Shown: positions 13,501 to 25,580 of the stretch, piece by piece
How the letters are laid out: every line of letters starts with the position of its first letter
How positions within the stretch are numbered: position 1 is the first letter of the stretch
Origin: Physcomitrium patens
Taxonomy: Eukaryota > Streptophyta > Bryopsida > Funariales > Funariaceae
Reading direction: 5' to 3'
NCBI RefSeq assembly: GCF_000002425.4
Contig: NC_037257.1
Span: forward strand, 15,712,847 to 15,776,846
Length of the DNA stretch: 64,000 nucleotides
The notes under the pieces: generated by a model
The model's database searches: none
What the model was told of the DNA's origin: nothing
What the model saw: only the letters and a program-made list of their open reading frames with translations
Translations under genes and position numbers: made by a program

Positions 13501-15362
13501 ATCTATTACATTTCAAGTAATGCTTATATATTCCAAAAGATGAAGATCAATTATATATTCTTCAAGTTTATTACTACTTTCGAGTAGTAGGATATTTTTG
13601 GTACAATAAGACTTTGGAGCTAATATCTAAAAAAATTTGGTGGCTCCAAATATGAAAGGTGGTCAAAAATTTTATATAATCCTGTGATATTTGTTTAAGA
13701 TCAAAAATTCTTTATCATCAATCTTATAAACTTCTTCATCCATTATCCATTCTAAAATAACCACGGTCTTCTATTTCTATGGATTTTATTACAAGTCTTC
13801 CAATCTTAGATTTTTATGACTATATTTATGATTGTAGATCATTTCACCAAAATAGCACATTTTTACCATATATAAAATCTATCAGAAGTAAAGAAATAGC
13901 TAAGTTTTTCCTTGATAATATCTATTGCTATTATAAATTGACTAAAGATATTATATTAGATAGAAAAATTCAATTTGTATCAAGATTTTAAAGATAGATA
14001 TAATAATACCTTTGGCTTTTCATCCTCAAATTGATGGACAAACAAAGCATGTAAATTAAGTTTTGGATCAATATTTGAGGTATACCATCAACTATCAACA
14101 AAATGATTGAATAATATTTTTGCCATTAGCAAAATTTACTTATAATAATATAAAATATTCTTTTATATAATAAAAAAAATTAATAATTATAATTATCATC
14201 TATAAATTGATATTTTTGATATTTTAAAAATTAATAATTCTATAGTAGAAAATTCTAAAAATCATTTATCTAAGCTACATACAATAATGAAGGCACTACT
14301 AAATGACGCTAAAGAACAATAATAGAATAACGTAGATGTCTATTGCAAAGAATGATTTCATTTTTAGGTTGATAATAAGATATAATTATTTTATTATAAT
14401 ATTAAAATTATTTACCTTTGTAACAAATTGGATTATAATAAATTTGAATCATTTTTTATTTGTGAATAAGTCAATCTAATTGCTTATCAATTACATCTAC
14501 TAAAGTCTATAAAAATCCATTCCATATTTCAAGTCTCTCTTTTGAAGCCATATAAGACAATAAATATTTTGGAAAGAAGACAAATATGACCATCTCTTTT
14601 AGAAGTGGATAATAATCAAAAATTTTAGGTAGAAAAAGTCTTAGCCTTGAGATAGCATCGACTTAAATTGAAACATCTTATTTATTTGTATAGATATAAT
14701 ATTAATAAATACACATAAAAGCCAGTAAAAATTCTTATACATGTACTAAAAAAAATCAAAGCTTTTAATCAATGACATTCATTAAAATCAAGATGAAAAA
14801 TAACAAACCTTTGCTATAAAAGAAACATAATTTAAGAAAGATTGCATTCTACCTTCTATATTTTTTTGTAGTTTTTGTATAATTGTGGCATTAAGAAAAT
14901 TAAGAACCAACAGCCAATAAATTTGACTCAAGAGCCATAATTTTTTGACTTATTGGACAAGGCATTATAATTATCATAGCCTTCAAGATGACATAATAGA
15001 GATGAAGACCTTCAAGAATGACATGTTCTTCTTTAAATAGATGGTGAAATATAACGTGTTTGATATCGCAACTTGAGAAGAGAATCTTGATATTTGGTGA
15101 TTTCATTGAAGGTAGGAACGATTCCAAATAGTGTTACAAATATTATGTTAGAAAGAAGCTACAAAAATATCAACAATGATCAAATAACATGATAGTCTTT
15201 TCACTTTGGAATGAGATATTACTAATAGTTGAAAGATCCTATCAACTATCTTTGAAGGAAATAAAGATCAAAGTATGTGGCAAATATAATTTGATGGAAT
15301 TTAGACTTCCTCAATATAAGATTAATGCTCTTTGTGGAACTTGTTTTTAAAAGGGGAGATAA
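10578..15362 (+). pseudogene. Chromovirus copy C gag-pol, complete in order but heavily decayed
   Basis: All domains can be followed in order. The gag zinc knuckle at 11193-11235 has all three cysteine codons changed from TGT to TAT while the histidine remains. Protease lies near 11.4-11.6 kb. Reverse transcriptase is at about 12.1-12.7 kb, with the catalytic motif at 12449-12460 reading YLNN (both GAC now AAC). RNase H is open at 12913-13164. The integrase core is near 13.75-14.1 kb (MDFITSLPIL), with chromodomain remnants near 14.6-14.75 kb. ORF3 is near 14.9-15.3 kb and has lost its ATG. The polypurine tract before the right LTR is AAAAGGGGAGATAA. Dozens of stops; certainly inactive. Confidence 0.75.
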
Positions 15363-15707
15363 TTTCAAAGACATATATTTATTGTAATTATTATCTAAGT
15401 AATATAAATAAATAGAAGTAAAAGTAGATTAATTTTATAATATCTTTTAAAAAAGCTTCTTAAAAACTTTATAGATATTGCTCTGACTTTATATGTATTT
15501 GTAGTTGATAGGTAGATTAGAAACTTAGTCAAAAAATTAACTATACGTTAAATGTGTTGATAGCTTGTAGAAAAAGCTAACTATTTGGTGCTTATATAAA
15601 AAAACTTGTCTTGCAAGTTAAGATATATATTGTACAAAGTCAATACATTTTAGAGGTTATATAGAACGTCGCCACATAGCTCTTAAGTAGATAGTATATA
15701 TAGAAGT
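15363..15707 (+). repeat. Truncated 3' LTR of copy C
   Basis: It starts TTTCAAAGACATAT after the polypurine tract, so the initial TG has decayed. It follows the family LTR to the TATA-like segment (AGATAGTATATATAGAAG) and then stops at about 15707, some 200 bp short of full length. The next bases belong to a minus-strand relative, so the end was lost by deletion. Confidence 0.7.
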
Positions 15708-16434
15708 CAAATTTGAGGAGGATAATCAATATCCTCTAATATCAAATAAAAAATTCTATTCTTTTTGAAAAAAATAATCAATATTAGAAGAAAAAAATAC
15801 TAGTTTAAAAGTAAATAATTAATAATCTTTAAAATATAATAATAAAATTCAAATAATCCACTCACTTCTAAAAAAACAAGAATAATGAATTAGCACTCTT
15901 GTTAAACTATCAAGGATATGAATTGCAAATAATAAAACTATCAATACATTCTCGTGTCTCTAAAAAAGAATAAACATTATTCAAAGATAATATAGTATTA
16001 GACCTAGAATGACTATTTCCAAAAACAAGACAATTGGAGACTCTTAAAACAAGATTACGAACAAAAAAGGCATTGACAAGAGTAAGGAAGACTTTACTCT
16101 TGTTTCCATATATACTATCTAAGTAAGAGTTATATGGAAAGGTTCTAAAGGACCTTTGACATATATCCAACTTGCAAGACATGTGTTTAACTTATAAAAC
16201 AAGTTTTTTATATATGCATCATATTGCCAACTTATACTATAAATCATCATGTATAAGACATGATCAACTTATAGGCTAAATTTTTAACCTATCAATCAAC
16301 TACAAATATGTATAATTCAAATTTGTATCTAAGAAGCTTCTAAGAAGGTTTTTTACAAGATAATATTAAATCTACTTATATTTTATTTTTATATCTAATA
16401 TTTCTTATTTAGATAAATATATATATTTATAACA
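15708..16434 (-). mobile_element. 5' LTR and leader of minus-strand chromovirus relative D
   Basis: The LTR is 15908-16434 (527 bp) on the minus strand. It begins TGTTATAAATAT and ends ATCCTTGATA, the family's usual end. The minus-strand leader runs from 15907 down to about 15710 and resembles the leaders of copies B and E (CCTCTAATATCAAAT on the plus strand). The leader starts with the plus-strand sequence ACTCTTGTTAA at 15895-15905. The LTR's predicted RNA start is TTGACAAGAGT (plus strand) at 16073-16083. The two pair with one mismatch, as in the other copies. Confidence 0.65.
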
Positions 16435-17339
16435 TCTATATATTATTTATACTAAATTTAAATATATAATCTTATATAAGACTATGAATAATTAATAACT
16501 TATATTATTATATTTTAATAAGTTATACTTTTAATAAATAAATTAGAAATATTAAAAAATTAATAAAAAAGAAGTTAAAATTACTTTATAAAATATAAAC
16601 ACCAAAAGAATTTTGACTATGTAATAAAACATCATGCACACAAATAAAAACAAAGTAGATATAAGATATAAAAATAAAATCATTACATATATACATAGCA
16701 TACATAAATAATACAAAGACACATTCTTCCAAAATCACATTGGTTTAAATCAAAGACTTACCTTAGATTTGCACAAAGAACCAATGCAATTTGGAAAGAA
16801 GAATCTTATCTTTGAGATGCATAATATTTGTCCAAGGCCTACTAAGCTTAGTGAGCCAATCCTAAGCAACCTAGAATTAAACTATCCAACAAAAGTAGAT
16901 CTATTTTAATGAAGTTGATGGAGTTAGTACCCATGTGCCATATTAGATGTCTCTATTAAATAGAAAGTAATATATTATCTATAGCCAATAATTGCCATAA
17001 TTACATATCATTCCAAATACAATCTACTTTGATTATTGTTCAACATTACAACACCTCAACTTAATAAAATATGATAATTTACTCCACTAGCCTACATGCA
17101 ATATTTCTTACGATTGTTAAATAGAAGTTTATTTCACATTTTTTGCAACAACAAAAGTTGACAATCATCAATCCAACATTGCTAAGTAAAAATCATTCTC
17201 ATCACTTAAACTCCTCTGAAACACATCATGAAATCCCTACAAAGGTCCTAATTACTAAACCAACCTCGCCCTGCAATCCTAAACCAAATCCGCTGCACCT
17301 TGTGGGTTCAGGGAAAACTCACTTGGTGATGACTTAGTG
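16435..17339. other. AT-rich stretch without a recognisable gene
   Basis: Composition is AT-rich up to about 17.2 kb and then shifts to balanced bases. Open frames are short and show no domain. I see no LTR ends or other repeat structure here. Confidence 0.5.
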
Positions 17340-18996
17340 ATGTCATCAGATAGCATGCGCGCCTCCGCATTATTGCGTCTAGACGGCTTGACAACCGAGA
17401 TGTCTAACCACTGGCAGCTCTACCTCACAGCTGACTGATAAGATGCATCTTTGCAGTAAATGCAATGAAAAGGAGTGGCCAGAGAGCAGAGGCGTGAAGC
17501 TAGAGCAACAATAGACAACCTTGCAGTTTGTGAAAGAGCAAAAGAGTTATTGGATCTGGCCTACCACACAACCTGCAGGGGCTGCCTGAAATTGAAGATG
17601 TTAGCTAATCGGCTCACTGTTGGCACATTGCATGACTGTGTTTGGATACTCATTTTTTAGAAGTTATCCTCAGTTTTATTGTCTTCATACACTGCTCTGT
17701 TTTCTCCATTCGGCAGGTGGGTGATGGAGGGAGCATACTGGGGTACAGGATAGATATTGGGGAGAATACCTACGCAAATATGTTCAAATAGTCAAGTTTA
17801 TCCCCGAAAGAGAATGGAACTGCTGATTTAACTCTCTTGTAAAAATGCTTTGGGGATTGGATGTACTTATTAAAATATTGGAATACATGCTCCGCTGTCC
17901 GGAACCGTATTGACATTCTTGCAATGGAAACAGGTAAGTTCTAAACAGAACTCATGAATTTAAATCAACTGAAAAGCTTGTACAAGAATATAAACCCATT
18001 GCTAAGGAAACTGTTCAAGCCGTTTTGCCATGTTCTATGACTCTTCAGTGGCCGTTTGATGGGTGCTGATTCAACAGTAACGGTCAGAGCATAAAACAGC
18101 AGAAAGTCAAAATCACGTACCTTGCGGCAACACATGGACCAACTAACGACAGTCATACCAAAGACTACATTGAAGCCTAATCTATGAATTGGTCTAACTG
18201 AATCTTGCAATGGGAATTCCTCACAAAAGATCCTGAAGAATCCAGCAGGGTATACAAGTGCGCTAATACGAAGATCCACTAAACTCATCTTTACACTTTG
18301 CACAGCTTTCTTTACAATCTGCCGGGTGTTGTGTGGATACCATCCGTTCAAGATGATGCCCATAATCGTCTCCAGATAGATTGGTTTGGTGGAGCCTGAA
18401 ATGCAGGATCCGTGCCTCGCCACAGTGCAGTAGAGGTCCATTGACCTCCCCTGCTTGTGCTTTTCCTACGGCCAAGCAAACACATCATAAGCTCATATGT
18501 GTAAAGATTCGAGTTTTATCATTTTACACGATCCTATGATTTTTCCTCATTGTTGATACTCCATTCACATGCATATCATTTCAAATGTACAGTGATTTGT
18601 GACAAGATGAATCCAGGATGATCAGTAGAGTGCTCCATTAAAATCATTTGCATTTTTCACTATGCTCAAAAGCTAGCTCAAAGCAACTCTAGAGCCCCTA
18701 TGCCTGACCAGCGATTCTATGTACTGTACATGAGTCCTCCATTAATTTAAAAAACAAAAATCTCAAATCAACATTTAGATAAAGAATCCCTCCTGGTTTC
18801 ACTACGTAGCATCCGGCAGAGTGTCTGCAATTTATTTGCGATACACTAGACCAGGGAAGAGGTTCAAATCCCGATCCTTCGCAACACAACAGCTGTCCAT
18901 CATCCATAATTCATTAGATTAATGCTTTTGATGTAAAGACCAATTTTATATGACATTCACCTAACCCAGGATTCGAGACAAATTCTAAATAAATAT
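17340..18996. other. Base-balanced flank downstream of the SLT gene; no assigned gene
   Basis: This lies 3' of the minus-strand SLT gene and should include its 3' untranslated region. It contains two unassigned open frames: a 61-codon plus-strand one (17475-17660) and a 158-codon minus-strand one (18441-17965). Neither shows a motif I recognise, and both could be chance in this composition. A Pol III B-box-like GGTTCAAATCC occurs near 18862, and a tRNA-like stretch near 17375-17440 on the minus strand. Neither folds into a convincing tRNA. Confidence 0.35.
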
Positions 18997-21900
18997 TTAG
19001 ATACAAGTTAAGTTGCGAAGTTTGTGAATCAAAACTGCGTTGGGATGAGGAATCTCATACTGAAGCTTGGGTGCAGTTGCTTGCAGATGGGCCAGATACT
19101 TTTGATAAAAAATCCCAGCTGATGGCTCTTCCACACCGTTGGGGCCTGAGTAGTAGGCCCGCAACACGAATTCATCTGTCCTAGGCCTGAACACAAAGCA
19201 TTCGGCACCCAGGACCTCAGATATCGTAAGTTAAGTAGGAAATCGTCCATAATCACGTCATGTGTAAGAATAGATTACAATTAGGATGTAGCAACATGAC
19301 AGTACAAATATACAAGAAAAAATCCCAAGTATCTAATTAGTTAGCACGGGTAACAAAAGAATGCAAAAAACGATCATAGGGTGGATAGGTTGGCACCTTC
19401 CATTATAAGTGCTTAGCCAACAAACATATGCTGCGCCAAAATACATTGCCAGGAATGGGTTGGAAAGATCATCTCTAGATCGTAACTTATATGACTTGAA
19501 GCCCATATCCCTACACCCCACATGCAAGTAATAGTGAAAATGCAACCGAAACCTTTGTTAGAGGACATAGCACAAGAACCTGATTACAAAAGTTTTAATA
19601 AAAAAACGAGATCATATCAGACAAATGTAAAAGTGTAGTACTTGTATAGCCAGGCAGCAGTTGGATACGCAGTTTGCATCACCCCTGAGATTCCATCAGC
19701 TCCATACAGCCGTCTTTTGCTACTGACCTCCGCAATTGTCCGCAGCATGATCTGCTCTCAAGAATAAAAAAACGAGAGGACGGGAAGGTCATCATTTTAA
19801 GATAAGTAAAGCAGATATCAAACTTTCAAAATATAGGGTCCTAATTGGCTGCCAACGAAATCATGAAAATGAACTTGGAAGGTATCCAAATCAAATGCTA
19901 CAAATGGCTTTCGTACGCCTACTTACGCAACAACTCCACATTTTTGCAAAACACCTTAAAACCTTGACCAATGTCATTCACATGAGGGTTTTCAGAACAG
20001 TTAAATACCGGCGAAACTCGTTCAGCAAAATGTCGGAACACAACTATCTCCGCCACTGCCTGCAGCGTTAAGTTCAACAAAGATGATTATAGTCTGCTGA
20101 TACAAAAACTCGGAATTGAACAGAGGATGTTTTATTTGAACAGACTCCAGGAATCAAAGGCCATGACGAGAAAACATGTGCAACTTCAGTTTCAAATCAG
20201 TCCCACCACATATTAACAGAAATTCCATACAGTCAAAGCTATGAGTTGAGAGAAGCTCAAATTAGTGGCGGAATTATTTAGAAAGGATGGCATATGAAAT
20301 AAGCCTGTTAGATCACTGTGCGCACTCCGCAGTATGTATCTATATATTGTTCGAGCTTCAAGCAATATTAAAGTTTCACAACTAGGTCCATAGCAATACA
20401 TTCCACACGAAACAGATCAACAGGACAACAATAGATAATCACATGGCCAACCTAGACACATCCACATACCTTCACTTCAGTAGTGGTCAAGTAAGGCCTA
20501 AGCTCTGCATCACGAGCAAATCTCACTTGACCTATTTTCTCATTTGAGTCTGTCCACTCCTTTTTAACTTGTGGGTGCCTCCACATTTCTTCCAAATCCT
20601 CAGGAGATGTTTTCTCATCCCAGTAAGTCCACTCTTTTTCTGAGAAAAACAATACTCCAAAGTTAATGATGAATCATCGCTACTTCAGAGGAGCAACTTA
20701 AGATCTGCAAATGCATCTAAAACTTCGCATGTCCAAAAATCAAGGAGCCGAAGCACAGCATATATTAATTCACTCGTACAGATTGTAAACTAAGAGTCAA
20801 GATAGGACCTATACTGCTAATAAATCCTCAAAATGTTGGCATGCTATGACATTGTGCGCATGCATACAATGACTAGTTTCTGATCTCTATCGGATCCCGC
20901 AGAAGAGACATTCAAAATTAGAATGCTGCTAAGTACGACAGTTCGAAAATATACTGACACGCATAACATACTATGGAAGTCATTGTCTTGTTTTGATATT
21001 GCAGAACTTGCCAAACATGAATAATGCTTCATTAGCACAAATACCACGCAGAAAGTAGTCATAGAAATCAGAACATACTGTGAACATTCGCCGACGAGCT
21101 GGGCTTCGCTTTTGAGTTTTTCGGATGGACAGCAACCTCTTTGATCTTGCCAAGTTTTGGATTCAAGCAACTCGGTTCCACAACAGTGTCTTTGACGCTG
21201 CTTGTGGTAGATTTTCTGCTATTCAATTCTGCGGCAGCAGTCTTAAAACTGCTGGGTGTTGGCTGTGTATCATTGGGTATTCTGGCAACGCCCTTAACAG
21301 TGTTAGTTCTAGTACCCTGGTGCTTGTTAACTTGAGTAGCCACTGACGGAGGCGGCGGAGGTGGAGCAACGACTGGACTAGGAGGTCGAAGGGGAACAGC
21401 GGGCGTTACGAAAATGAGTGGAGTCTCACTGTGGGAATACGCATGTGACACGGAAACGTCGTGAGATCGGTTGATGAATGCAAATTTTGAACAATATGCT
21501 CTTCTTAATACATCCCGTAAACAATAAAATCATTCATCCTTGATGCAACTGACTAAAAGAGATCAATTATTGAAGTGATACGCATAAAAGCCCAGAGTAA
21601 GGAAAAATAAATAAATAAGATTATCAACCTCGTATTGGGAAGGCTTTGCTTTGCCTGCAAATATTTATTCCAGTAAGCTACTGTAGAAGTTTTGGTTGCG
21701 CCTTGAGGGCCCCCATTATACCCACGAACCATGAATTCCTCGTTTCGCTTCCTACATCATCAATCACGACAATCAGTAAAGTTTCAGATGCAACACTGAG
21801 CAAACACAACAAGATTAAATCGATCGCTCCGCAACTTATTGTTTTAAGAACTTTATAACGACCCTCACTTAGGTACTCTGATCGGGAAAAATATACGCAG

Positions 21901-23191
21901 CTTGTTAAAAAGGTATTGTAACAAATACATCATCGTCCTCACGACCACATCACCACAAGATGATGTCGTTGAAATGTGTGCGGTTTGCATTTGAAACAAG
22001 ACACTTCTCCAACGAAACATGGTATATACAAACATGATCTCCAAACTCCACCACATTAGGTACTTGATAGCCAGTTGCAGATGTATTACAATTTTAACCT
22101 TTCGTGCCAAAGTATGTTGGCCAAACTCTTAAACTTGGTCATGGAAAATGGAACTTACTTGCCGTCATAAGTTGATAGCCATTTCAAGTACGCACATCCA
22201 AAGTACACACTCACAAAAGGTCGGTAAAGTAATGCTGAAGCCCCCTCAATTACGTAAGCGCGATAACCCATATCTCTGTTTTCATCAGTGACGAACTTTA
22301 GGAGGACAATAATCGCAATTATTAACTGCAAACATAATTTCCAAAACGGAACGCTTACGAGGGAGAAAAGGATTACGTGGCAAGCCATTCTGCTGTGGAT
22401 TGGAGCGTCTGCATAAGCCCAGTGCTGGCTTCGCCAAGCTTGGGCTCAAAGCGGTAAGCAAGAGGTAGTCGTGAGCTCTCCACCTCAGCAATTGCACAAA
22501 CCATTGCCTGGACTCCCAAAAATACATGTAAGTATATCATTCCCATGCTGTTAAGCACACACTTTGATGTACAAGTCAAAAATTGGTAAGGTTTCAGAGT
22601 CCTCTCACATTCAACTTTGAAATCATTTAAAGAGAACATCTGGGCTTTACACTTACCACATCCAATCGCTTGAAATGTCGACGAGTAATAATCTCTGCCA
22701 TGCCCTGAAATGTCATGATCAGAATAGGATAGGGCGTTGTTAGATTATCTTACGAGCAGAATCACAAGTACACCTCTTTGACTTTGAACGTCATTCTACC
22801 TAAACAAATAGCTCATGCAGGTTAAACGGAAGACGCCTTCAAATCTCAAGTACCTTTGTAACTCTTGGAACCACGTCTGGGGGAAAAAAATTAAATGAAT
22901 AAATAAATAAATAAAAATTAAAAGAAGAAGAAGAAGATCATTGCAATTCACATCCACTAAAAAGCACAATAATAATCAAATTGGGATTAAAGAAGCCTGT
23001 CATGAGTTGTTGACCTTCATCTCTGTATGAGTAACATAAGGTTTCCCATCGAAGTTTCTTGAAAAGTGGACCTTCATCCCTCGCTCTTCACCTACTTTGA
23101 GCCACTCCTGACACACTTCAGGATGATTCCACATAGCCTCCATGTCCTCCACGTCCGCCCAATCATCCCAATACTTCATCGTCGGCGCCAT
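18997..23191 (-). CDS. Double SLT (lytic transglycosylase/lysozyme-like) protein, 11 exons, 526 aa
   Basis: Likely binds or cleaves peptidoglycan-type glycans. Exons on the minus strand: 23191-23015, 22704-22657, 22507-22377, 22275-22159, 21751-21629, 21428-21079, 20639-20470, 20059-20009, 19751-19642, 19510-19397, 19186-18997. All junctions are GT-AG and the frame stays open (1581 bp). The start has a good context (ACAATGG). Module 1 (about 1-198) has KYWDDW, the SLT motif AIAEVESS with the likely catalytic E85, GLMQ at 105-108, and GYNGGP at 168-173. A Ser/Pro-rich linker (200-315) has a six-proline run. Module 2 (about 316-526) repeats the layout (WTYWDE, GVMQ at 412-415), but TIAEVSS has Ser399 where E85 aligns, and AYYSGP lacks the Asn. 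Module 2 may therefore be a non-catalytic binding domain. No signal or transit peptide is obvious. In bryophytes a plastid peptidoglycan layer is one possible substrate (inference). Confidence 0.85.
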
Positions 23192-25580
23192 TGTCAAGAA
23201 CCAAAGCCAGAGTTGTTGACAGGCCCTTGTTACTCACGACATCAAGAGAGAATGATCAGTGCATCAAATTGAGCACACCCTTCAGGAAACATCAATCGAA
23301 GATTGCCAGTGCCGATGCAATGAGCTCCTATGCCGGTTCTGAAAGTTTGGACGAGACGTTCTAAAATGTTGCGAGTCTCACACCTCTGATGTGTTTTTTG
23401 AGGCTGCATTTCACCCACAGAACCCACCCCAAAAGTCATGATTGTTGCGTTCGTGTCATGTTAGGGAAACAATCTGAAGCTCATGGTGGAACTTGCTTTC
23501 AACTGATCAGCAACTAACATCATACCTTACCGTTTCTTGGTTAGCCTCGGGGATTTATCACCTCATAAAAGTGTCATCAGCATTTAATTTCCTAGGATTT
23601 GAGCTGTGATCTGAAACCCTACTCAAAACGAAGGCAAATTCGTTATGACAATACTGAACTTGACGATTCAGTAGGGCAGTGCGTCAATACATTGCGAAAG
23701 ACATGTTTTCCCTAGGGCGGACAGTAATTAAAATAAGTTAAGAAAACAAAGATGTCTGTCATTTGAGCATTGCAGCCTCTTACACCACTCCTGACTAGCA
23801 AAGCAATTCACTGATTCAATGTGTCTGCAAAAGACATGAAATGTACTTTTACATGTTCAAATTCACATACATCTGCAGAATGACAGCCTTTCAAGAAACG
23901 AAGACAAAAACCAACACTCGTAAATTACACCCATTACTCAAGTACGTCATCGGACCGCTAGACGACTTGCTCCTTCTACCAAGTACTTTGAATTGTGAGA
24001 GCAGTGAAGTATTTATAATTGCACTATTACTAAATAAAAACGAAGCTCTTCCCTAGAGTCTGTCTGGTGATGTTGATAGATTGGAGCTACGGGCTTCACT
24101 AAATTTCTCAAAGATGAATTGGTCCAAAGGAACTGAAATAAAGAAGAGGAAGAAACCATCGAAACCATTTCGTAGGACTAGCTGTAGAACATTTAATCGA
24201 CGTAACAGTGGTTCCAAGACTAGAAGATAGTAATCCAAATCATAATCAAAACTCCCTTCTAGGCGCGATCAGCTCTAGCGATGAATTCCACGAATTTGGG
24301 GCACGAGAACATAATCATAGAACAACTCTCAACACAAATGCATATTCATCGATAGTAAAGGAACAGCCCACAGTCTAAAAGCGTTGGTGCAACCACGTTG
24401 ACTTACAAGACAAACCAGATCCGTTCAAGTAGAAAGGAAGTAGCGTCAAACTCCAACGACCCACCCGGCATACAACCTAGTTGAAAACGTAGAAGAGGGT
24501 GAAAAGAGAGTACCTCGACAAAAATTCACGAGCCACAGCGTGTCATATCTCCACCCAACCACCTCTCTGCCCAATATCCGCAGGTACCCTCTTAGAAGCG
24601 ACCGCGAAATCAACACTGAGCTACGCAGTGAAACGAACTGGCCCACTCACCCAGAACATACAATAACCTCTCCAACCTCGTCCCAGTCACAATCCTCAAC
24701 AACCAAAACAGATAGACAAATCTCCACTTATCTCACTAAGCTCTCTTCCAGATAAAAGACTAGAAAATTCACCTTCAAAAGCACGGACCCTCCCACAAAC
24801 CCACAAGCCTCCACACCTCCAAGTCAAAAGTACAGCGCCCAAAGGCTCACAGGCGCAAGGACGATAGCCCCAAAACGACAGAATCCCCGAGAAAGCTACA
24901 GAGAATTCTACACATCTTCACACACTCATAACTCCACTGCGATCCAAAACGCTTCCAGCTTCCGCTACCAACAACGATCCCCTAGAAACCACGCAACCAT
25001 GGGGTGGGGGGCCATCATGGGTTATGTCGCAAGCTAAACTAAGCAATGCCCTGGCTACGCTTTCACAAGTGCCCCGTGGAAGAAATTATTTGCACTGTAC
25101 AGCCTTCCTTCCCCAAACAAATGTGGCCTCGAAAACTGCGTCACCCACTCATCAAGCTGCGGGGTAGTCACCGTCCCGGACGTCGCACATCATCATGCAC
25201 CCACTGCCGGCACTGATCGTCTCTCACTTGCTTGTGACGTAATGAGCTTGCAAACAGGACCGTGACCTGCTTCCGCTTCACTTCCCAAACGGTCCAAATC
25301 TGGCAGACCTACACTGTGGAATGGATGTGGGGGGGGGGGGCAGGCATTCAATGAATGCTTGCCCCGCGCGATGCTTGCGCTGTTTGCGTAATAACCCTCT
25401 GCCTCCGTTCGCCGACATGCCGCCCACGCTCTCAATCCTTCTGCCCCGCCTTCTTCTTCCTCCCTCCCGGTGACAACTCTTGCCCTTGCTCTAGATTCCG
25501 CATTTTGTTGTGTAAAGGTTGTTTTCGGACCTCCAAACTTTTGCATGCTTGGAGTATCTTTGTTTTGAAAATTACTCAGT
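23192..25580 (-). promoter_or_regulatory. Upstream region of the SLT gene
   Basis: This is the base-balanced region 5' of the SLT start codon. It should hold the promoter, leader and possibly leader introns, but I cannot place a transcription start. The start-codon frame stays open only to a TGA near 23236, so a longer N-terminus in this exon is limited to about 15 residues. A run of 12 G lies at 25329-25340. No convincing divergent gene was found. Confidence 0.4.

Noticed and set aside
17375-17440. tRNA-like sequence on the minus strand (GCCAGTGGTTAGACATCTC and a possible GTC anticodon loop)
   Set aside because: The D-arm-like part is suggestive, but there is no B box at the right distance, and the acceptor and T stems do not pair.
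21068-21451. Pro-rich 127-codon frame as a separate gene
   Set aside because: It is exon 6 (the linker) of the SLT gene: splicing on both sides keeps the frame, and the part after 21079 is intron.
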